The position numbers were made by a program, and so were the translations under genes. Shown one piece after another: positions 59,674 through 64,000 of a DNA stretch of 64,000 nt. The stretch is from contig NZ_JAIUMR010000010.1 of NCBI RefSeq assembly GCF_022565475.1, positions 43,733 to 107,732 of the forward strand. Direction: 5' to 3'. Origin of the DNA: Aliidiomarina sp. (GTDB taxonomy: Bacteria > Pseudomonadota > Gammaproteobacteria > Enterobacterales > Alteromonadaceae). Every line of letters starts with the position of its first letter. The first letter of the stretch is position 1. The notes under the pieces were generated by a model that saw only the letters and a program-made list of their open reading frames with translations, was not told where the DNA came from and did not search any database.

Positions 59674-60089
59674 AGTACTTACATACGATGGTTCGTGTCT
59701 CCGACTTAGACGCGTCACTGCGGTTTTATTGTGAGGGACTTGGTTTGCAAGAAGTCCGTCGTAAAGACGTTCCCGAAGGCCGATTTACACTGGTATTTTT
59801 ATCTGCAAAAGAGACCCCAGAGGCCGAGATTGAACTGACCTACAATTGGGATCCGGAAACCTATACCGGTGGTCGTAACTTTGGCCATTTAGCTTTTTCT
59901 GTCGAGGACATCTACCAGACTTGCGAGCATCTGCAAGCGATGGGCGTCACGATTAATCGTCCGCCACGAGACGGTCGCATGGCGTTTGTGCGCTCTCCCG
60001 ATGATATTTCAATTGAACTTTTACAAGCTGGTGGTGCGTTACCACCACAAGAGCCTTGGCAGTCGATGGAAAATACCGGCACTTGGTAA
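59670..60089 (+). CDS. gloA: Glyoxalase I-like VOC protein
   Basis: This is probably lactoylglutathione lyase, which isomerises the methylglyoxal-glutathione hemithioacetal. The 139-residue VOC-fold protein has two beta-alpha-beta-beta-beta modules. Metal ligands are expected at the histidine of YLHTMVRV (residue 5), the glutamate of AEIELTYNW, the histidine of [12 protein letters not shown] and the glutamate of DISIELLQ, all present. E. coli GloA has 135 residues. The start overlaps the dusA stop (ATGA), an unusual but plausible coupling. Confidence 0.9.
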   Translation: MKYLHTMVRVSDLDASLRFYCEGLGLQEVRRKDVPEGRFTLVFLSAKETPEAEIELTYNWDPETYTGGRNFGHLAFSVEDIYQTCEHLQAMGVTINRPPRDGRMAFVRSPDDISIELLQAGGALPPQEPWQSMENTGTW

Positions 60090-60119
60090 TTCTGATTAAC
60101 GGTTAGGCAAAAATACGAC

Positions 60120-60148
60120 AAAGGGCTTGTGTAGACAGGCCTTTTTTC
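60120..60148 (+). terminator. Imperfect terminator after gloA
   Basis: An imperfect stem at about 60120-60143 (AAAGGG side against GGCCTTT side, with mismatches) is followed by a run of T and C residues. It would end the dusA-gloA transcript. The mismatched stem makes this a modest prediction. Confidence 0.5.
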
Positions 60149-60193
60149 TTTTTTAAATGGAAATATCATATAAAAAACAAATAATTAAGAAAC

Positions 60194-60210
60194 TTGGCAC
60201 GAGACTTGAA
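60194..60210 (+). promoter_or_regulatory. Sigma-54-like promoter
   Basis: The sequence TTGGCACG-AGAC-TTGAA (60194-60210) matches the RpoN consensus YTGGCACG-N4-TTGCW at all positions except the C of the GC element, and the GG-to-GC spacing is exact. Transcription would start near 60221, 71 bases before the secreted-protein gene at 60292. The preceding 40 bases are very A+T rich, as expected for a bent or IHF-bound activator loop. Confidence 0.55.
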
Positions 60211-60291
60211 TATACCTAAGTACAGTTTGCCAGTCGAATTGACATGTTGTAGGCATCGGAACTGTATCGAACTTAAATGAGGATTCAGGTC

Positions 60292-60585
60292 ATGAAAAAA
60301 TTAATGCTATTAGGTGTCGCAAGCTTGTTCATGTTGTCAGTACAACCAAGTTACGCACAGTCGCAAAGTACAGAAGGTGATTTAGCTGCACTCGTGAACG
60401 TGATGGTCAAACAGCAAACTAGTCAGTTTACGCAGCAGTTACGCTCGACCTTTAAAACGATTGTGACAGCGCAGTTAGAGCAAAACAAAGCTGAGTTTCA
60501 AGCACTTGTACAGAACTCTAATGCCGAACACGACGAAGTCGTGGTCAAACAGGCTGAAAAAGCAGCGGATGAACTCGCACCTTAA
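60292..60585 (+). CDS. Small secreted protein of unknown function
   Basis: This 97-residue protein is not one I recognise. It begins with a clear signal peptide (MKKLMLLGVASLFMLSVQPSYA, cleavage likely after SYA). The mature part of about 75 residues is rich in glutamine, lysine, glutamate and alanine, apparently all helical, and without cysteine. I chose the ATG at 60292 because GAGGA lies eight bases upstream; an ATG at 60277 is in frame but less suitable. A sigma-54-like promoter sits about 80 bases upstream. The dipeptidase gene follows after 62 bases and could be co-transcribed. Confidence 0.75.
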   Translation: MKKLMLLGVASLFMLSVQPSYAQSQSTEGDLAALVNVMVKQQTSQFTQQLRSTFKTIVTAQLEQNKAEFQALVQNSNAEHDEVVVKQAEKAADELAP

Positions 60586-60647
60586 TTCGTTCTTTGATAA
60601 TCTCGAATGAGAATTCGAATAACAATCACTGAACGGATGTGTGAACT

Positions 60648-61856
60648 ATGCAACATTTAACCCGCTTTACCTTGGCAGCAGTTACCGCCGCAATGCTTGG
60701 CTTTACTGCAAACGCCGTGGCCACAGAAGTCACTGCGAGTGAGCAAGCATTGCGTATTGCCCAAGAGTCACTGATTATCGACACGCATATCGATGTACCG
60801 TGGCGTCTGATCAATGACTGGGAAGACGTAGCGAATGCAACGAAACGCGGTGACTTTGATTATGAACGAGCGGTGGCGGGCGGTCTGAACGCACCATTTA
60901 TGGCGATTTATATCCCGTCGAGTTATGAGGACAATGGCGCTTATACGCTGGCGAATCATCTCATCGATTTTATGGAAGCTTTGGTTTATCGGGCACCAGA
61001 AAAATTTGCTATCCCGCACAGCGTTGACCAATTATTAGCGCAATTTGAACAAGGCTTAATGTCACTGCCTATGGGCATGGAGAACGGAGCTCCTATTGAA
61101 GGCAGCTTTGAAAAGTTACAACACTTTTTTGATCGCGGTGTCCGCTACGTGACGCTTGCGCACTCTGAAGACAACCATATTTCTGATTCATCTTACGATA
61201 TTCGCGGTACTTGGGGCGGACTCAGTCCCTTTGGTAAAGAATTAGTCGTGGAAATGAATCGCATCGGCATGATGATCGATGTCTCCCATATTTCTGATAA
61301 GGCGTTTTATGACGTGCTTGAGATTACACAAGTGCCCGTCATTGCAACCCATTCTTCAGCGCGTCGATTTACCCCAGGTTGGCAGCGCAACATGAATGAC
61401 GACATGATTAAAGCCTTAGCGGAAAATGATGGTGTCATTCAGGTGACCTTTGGGTCTACATTTGTGACACCACAAGCAAATCAACATCGCGCGCGCATTA
61501 ATCGTTTAGCCCGAGAAATCAATGAGCGTCTTGGCGAAGGTACCGAAGCAGCGCAAGCCGCAATTGCACAAATGCGTGCTGATAACCCGTATCCTTTTGC
61601 AACGCTTGAAGATGTTCTTGATCATATCGACCACATCGTTGAATTAGTTGGCATTAATCATGTCGGTATCGGCTCAGACTACGACGGTGTCGGTGACACT
61701 TTACCTGTGGGACTGAAAGACGTTCGCACTTTCCCTAACCTTATTCAGGGATTGTTGGATCGCGGTTACTCAGAAGATGATATTGACAAAATTTTGCATG
61801 GCAATACCTTGCGTGTTTGGCGTGCTGCAGAAGCATTTGCCGCCGCCCAGCAGTAA
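60648..61856 (+). CDS. Membrane dipeptidase-like protein (family M19)
   Basis: This exported di-zinc dipeptidase of the renal dipeptidase family has 402 residues. The signal peptide runs to about residue 25 (LAAVTAAMLGFTANAVA). The zinc ligands appear as DTHIDVPW near residue 45, the bridging glutamate of the YVTLAHSEDNHI region, and histidines in IDVSHISD and ATHSSARRF. The aspartate of VGIGSDYDGVG near 345 completes the site. It probably cleaves dipeptides in the periplasm. It follows the small secreted protein and ends at a good terminator. Confidence 0.9.
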   Translation: MQHLTRFTLAAVTAAMLGFTANAVATEVTASEQALRIAQESLIIDTHIDVPWRLINDWEDVANATKRGDFDYERAVAGGLNAPFMAIYIPSSYEDNGAYTLANHLIDFMEALVYRAPEKFAIPHSVDQLLAQFEQGLMSLPMGMENGAPIEGSFEKLQHFFDRGVRYVTLAHSEDNHISDSSYDIRGTWGGLSPFGKELVVEMNRIGMMIDVSHISDKAFYDVLEITQVPVIATHSSARRFTPGWQRNMNDDMIKALAENDGVIQVTFGSTFVTPQANQHRARINRLAREINERLGEGTEAAQAAIAQMRADNPYPFATLEDVLDHIDHIVELVGINHVGIGSDYDGVGDTLPVGLKDVRTFPNLIQGLLDRGYSEDDIDKILHGNTLRVWRAAEAFAAAQQ

Positions 61857-61883
61857 TCAGCTGTTCGCAGTTTAAACAATAGT

Positions 61884-61915
61884 GGCTCGCCGGTTGCAAG
61901 ACTAGCGAGCCTTTT
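61884..61915 (+). terminator. Terminator after the dipeptidase gene
   Basis: A perfect 7-bp GC-rich stem (61884-61890 with 61905-61911) with a 14-base loop is followed by TTTTCTTT. It stands 28 bases after the dipeptidase stop. Confidence 0.88.
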
Positions 61916-61997
61916 CTTTACGCGCGGGGTTGGGTTCACATGCGCTTGGAATGTGGTTAAACTGGTCCGATAAAATGAATAAATTGAGTAACCTGTT

Positions 61998-62609
61998 ATG
62001 CCTACTTCGCTGATTGTTGTTGATGATTTTTTTAGTAACGCTAAAGCGCTGCGAGAAGCAGCACTGAAACTGAACTATCCGCAAGTGCAGGGGCCTTACC
62101 CTGGCCGAAATTCTGTGGAGAGAATCAATTTAGAAGGATTGAGCGAGGAAGTCTCAAGAATCGTTGGCGAACCATTAATAGCCATGGATAAAGACCAAGC
62201 GCATGGTAAATGTCGTATCGCCTTGGAGTCCGATGTTGGTAAAGCCAAAGTTCATGTTGATGCATCGCACTGGTCGGGAATTCTTTATTTGAGTAATCCT
62301 GAAGATTGTCGCGGCGGCACCGAATTTTTCCGCCACAAAGAGACCGACACTGAACGCGCGCCTTATAATGACCAGGAAGCCCAGCAACGATTTGGTGCAG
62401 CGTCGGCGAAACAGTGGGTGGCTGACCTCTTAGATCGCGATTCATTGGACGATTCGAAGTGGGACATGACGATGCGCGTACCGATGCGGTTTAACCGGCT
62501 TATTTTGTTGCGTCCATGGCTTTGGCACACTGCCGGCGAGTCGTTCGGTACATCGATCGAAAATGGCCGCTTAGTTTATTTAATGTTCTTTCGCTCAGCG
62601 AGAGCGTAA
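61998..62609 (+). CDS. DUF6445 protein, 2OG/Fe(II) dioxygenase-like
   Basis: This 203-residue cytosolic protein resembles the DUF6445 family, which is best known from tryptophan halogenase and TonB-receptor neighbourhoods. The order of motifs fits a jelly-roll Fe(II)/2-oxoglutarate oxygenase. H86-x-D88 lies in KVHVDASHW, then HWSGILYLSNPEDCRGGTEFF (HWSGILYL to GGTEFF), the distal histidine H177 in LWHTAGESFG and a possible 2OG arginine R191 in NGRLVYLMFF. Substrate is unknown, and no halogenase lies here. It is a single gene, flanked by the dipeptidase terminator and the S10 operon promoter. Confidence 0.75.
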   Translation: MPTSLIVVDDFFSNAKALREAALKLNYPQVQGPYPGRNSVERINLEGLSEEVSRIVGEPLIAMDKDQAHGKCRIALESDVGKAKVHVDASHWSGILYLSNPEDCRGGTEFFRHKETDTERAPYNDQEAQQRFGAASAKQWVADLLDRDSLDDSKWDMTMRVPMRFNRLILLRPWLWHTAGESFGTSIENGRLVYLMFFRSARA

Positions 62610-62665
62610 GCATTAATTGCTATATTCTAAATATGAGGATGCAGGTTATTCAAGCTCCAAATTAT

Positions 62666-62693
62666 TTGACTTTGGTGTGCGTGTCTGTATAAT
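62666..62693 (+). promoter_or_regulatory. S10 operon promoter
   Basis: TTGACT (62666-62671) and a perfect TATAAT (62688-62693) are 16 bases apart. A GC-rich segment follows. Transcription would begin near 62700, giving a leader of about 200 nucleotides before rpsJ, similar in size to the E. coli S10 leader. Confidence 0.85.
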
Positions 62694-62822
62694 CTCGCCC
62701 ACGTCTATTTAGGCGTAAGTAATATTTCAGTGTTGAGGTTGTGAGCGACTTGTCGACTCATAAGCCAAAAAGCGCTGCAACAGCGGCCCCGATTGGGGGT
62801 CGAATGGTGGTTTAAAAGGCTT

Positions 62823-62862
62823 CATCTTTCGGCAGGAATGCGGGAAAGGTGCGAGTTTTTTT
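62823..62862 (+). promoter_or_regulatory. S10 leader attenuator hairpin
   Basis: In the rpsJ leader, 62823-62830 pairs with 62844-62851 (8 bp, one G-T pair). Within it a short GCA/TGC stem closes a GGAA tetraloop. A tract of seven T residues follows at 62856-62862. In E. coli, ribosomal protein L4 with NusA halts transcription at such a hairpin in the S10 leader. The first codons of rplD (L4) are present at the end of the window. The role here is inferred by analogy. Confidence 0.6.
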
Positions 62863-62899
62863 ATGCTCTTTTTTAAATGCTCTTTATATGAGGCTTTGA

Positions 62900-63214
<315 letters not shown>

Positions 63215-63249
63215 GTGAGCAACAAGATTCTGGATAAGAGGTTTTAACA

Positions 63250-63888
63250 ATGGCTATTGGTCTAGTCGGTCGGAAAGTAGGAATGACCCGCATCTTCCAA
63301 GAAGATGGCGCATCTGTTCCTGTGACTGTGATCGAAGTGCTGGCAAACCGAGTGACTCAAGTGAAAGATCTTGACACTGACGGTTACCGCGCACTTCAAG
63401 TGACCACTGGTAGCAAAAAGGCCAACCGAGTCACCAAGCCTGAAGCTGGTCACTTCGCCAAAGCTGGCGTAGAAGCTGGTCGCGGTTTGTGGGAGTTCCG
63501 CCTGAACGCTGAAGAAGGCGCGGACTTTGCGGTTGGATCTGAGCTCACCGTGGAAATTCTCGCGGATACTAAACTAGTTGACGTTACTGGTGTTTCTAAA
63601 GGTAAAGGCTTTGCCGGTACCGTTAAGCGCTGGAACTTTGCAACTCAGGACGCTACACACGGTAACTCGTTATCGCATCGTGCTCCGGGTTCAATTGGTC
63701 AAAACCAGTCACCTGGTAAAGTATTTAAAGGTAAGAAAATGGCCGGCCAAATGGGTAACAAACAGGTAACTGTTCAGTCCCTTGAAGTCGTCCGTGTTGA
63801 CGCTGAGCGCAACTTGATCCTGGTTAAGGGTGCAGTCCCTGGAGCTTCTGGTGGCGATGTCATCGTGAAGCCAGCGGTCAAAGCGTAA
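63250..63888 (+). CDS. rplC: 50S ribosomal protein L3
   Basis: L3 (212 residues) is an early 50S assembly protein near the peptidyl-transferase centre. It begins [20 protein letters not shown]. The internal loop near residues 125-160 is recognisable ([32 protein letters not shown]), including the glutamine that is methylated in E. coli L3. Second gene of the S10 operon, 35 bases after rpsJ. Confidence 0.98.
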   Translation: MAIGLVGRKVGMTRIFQEDGASVPVTVIEVLANRVTQVKDLDTDGYRALQVTTGSKKANRVTKPEAGHFAKAGVEAGRGLWEFRLNAEEGADFAVGSELTVEILADTKLVDVTGVSKGKGFAGTVKRWNFATQDATHGNSLSHRAPGSIGQNQSPGKVFKGKKMAGQMGNKQVTVQSLEVVRVDAERNLILVKGAVPGASGGDVIVKPAVKA

Positions 63889-63906
63889 CGTCTGAGGAGA
63901 TTAGTG

Positions 63907-64000
63907 ATGGAATTAGCATTAAAAGACGCGAAAGGCGCTCTTGAAGTTTCCGAAGCTACCTTTGGACGTGAATACAATGAAGCTTTGGTGCATCAGGTTG
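63907..64000 (+). CDS. rplD: 50S ribosomal protein L4, 5' part
   Basis: The first 31 codons of L4 are visible before the window ends. They begin [20 protein letters not shown] and continue [10 protein letters not shown], the standard N-terminus. GAGGAG lies upstream of the ATG, 18 bases after rplC. In enterobacteria L4 also represses this operon through the leader hairpin listed above. Confidence 0.95.
   Translation, partial: MELALKDAKGALEVSEATFGREYNEALVHQV

Noticed and set aside
62633..62692. 19-codon open frame (MRMQVIQAPN...) upstream of rpsJ as a leader peptide
   Set aside because: It overlaps the S10 promoter -35/-10 boxes and so would lie upstream of the transcript.
62666..62693. S10 promoter as part of the DUF6445 transcription unit
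   Set aside because: It lies after the DUF6445 stop codon and faces rpsJ; DUF6445 is simply upstream on the same strand.

Overview
The window is a stretch of ordinary, gene-dense bacterial chromosome from a gammaproteobacterium. Gene order repeatedly matches Escherichia coli blocks (mutY-yggX, folB-folK, pepA-holC-valS, lptFG, rnr-rlmB, rpsF-priB-rpsR-rplI, dnaB-alr, rpsJ-rplC-rplD). The block joins, the short PutA, the NhaP2-type antiporter and the GspA-GspB fusion suggest a marine Alteromonadales member, possibly of the Idiomarina group. That placement is inference from protein resemblance, not from a search. About 60 protein genes and one tRNA gene fill almost all of the sequence. I see no phage, transposon, CRISPR array, plasmid functions or rRNA operon.

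Region by region. 1-6.5 kb: proline synthesis (proB-proA, cut by the window edge), the DNA and oxidative-damage pair mutY-yggX, trmB, and rdgB-hemW. 6.6-16.1 kb: an NhaP2-type antiporter; the leftward cluster yggS, proC, yggT, DUF4426; then pilT, tsaD, plsY, folB-folK and a tRNA nucleotidyltransferase. 16.2-26.7 kb: a fused GspA-GspB secretin-assembly protein, an acyl-CoA dehydrogenase, a MASE1 sensor with a broken GGDEF site, rlmD, a 59-residue membrane protein and the proline catabolic enzyme PutA. 27-34.3 kb: a CYTH triphosphatase and glnE (nitrogen control), an LpxL-type acyltransferase, tolC, nudF-yqiB. 34.4-47.7 kb: topoisomerase IV (parE, parC), plsC-rraB, valS, holC, pepA, lptF-lptG and an RDD protein. 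47.9-58.5 kb: tRNA-Leu(CAA), a DUF885 lipoprotein, rnr-rlmB with a small membrane-anchored protein, the rpsF operon, dnaB, alr and zur. 58.7-64 kb: dusA-gloA, a small secreted protein behind a sigma-54-like promoter, an M19 dipeptidase, a DUF6445 protein with a dioxygenase-like iron motif, and the start of the S10 ribosomal protein operon.

Most genes serve core functions: translation, replication, envelope building (LptFG, LpxL, PlsC, PlsY, TolC, GspAB) and proline/glutamate and nitrogen metabolism. All three proline synthesis genes and putA lie within 27 kb, next to a cation/proton antiporter.

No clearly new multi-gene system is visible. The points most worth a second look are the sigma-54-like promoter before the secreted protein at 60292, the GspA-GspB fusion, the GGDEF domain without its catalytic residues, the CCA enzyme without HD-domain residues, the DUF6445 gene, and a perfect palindrome at the rnr promoter.
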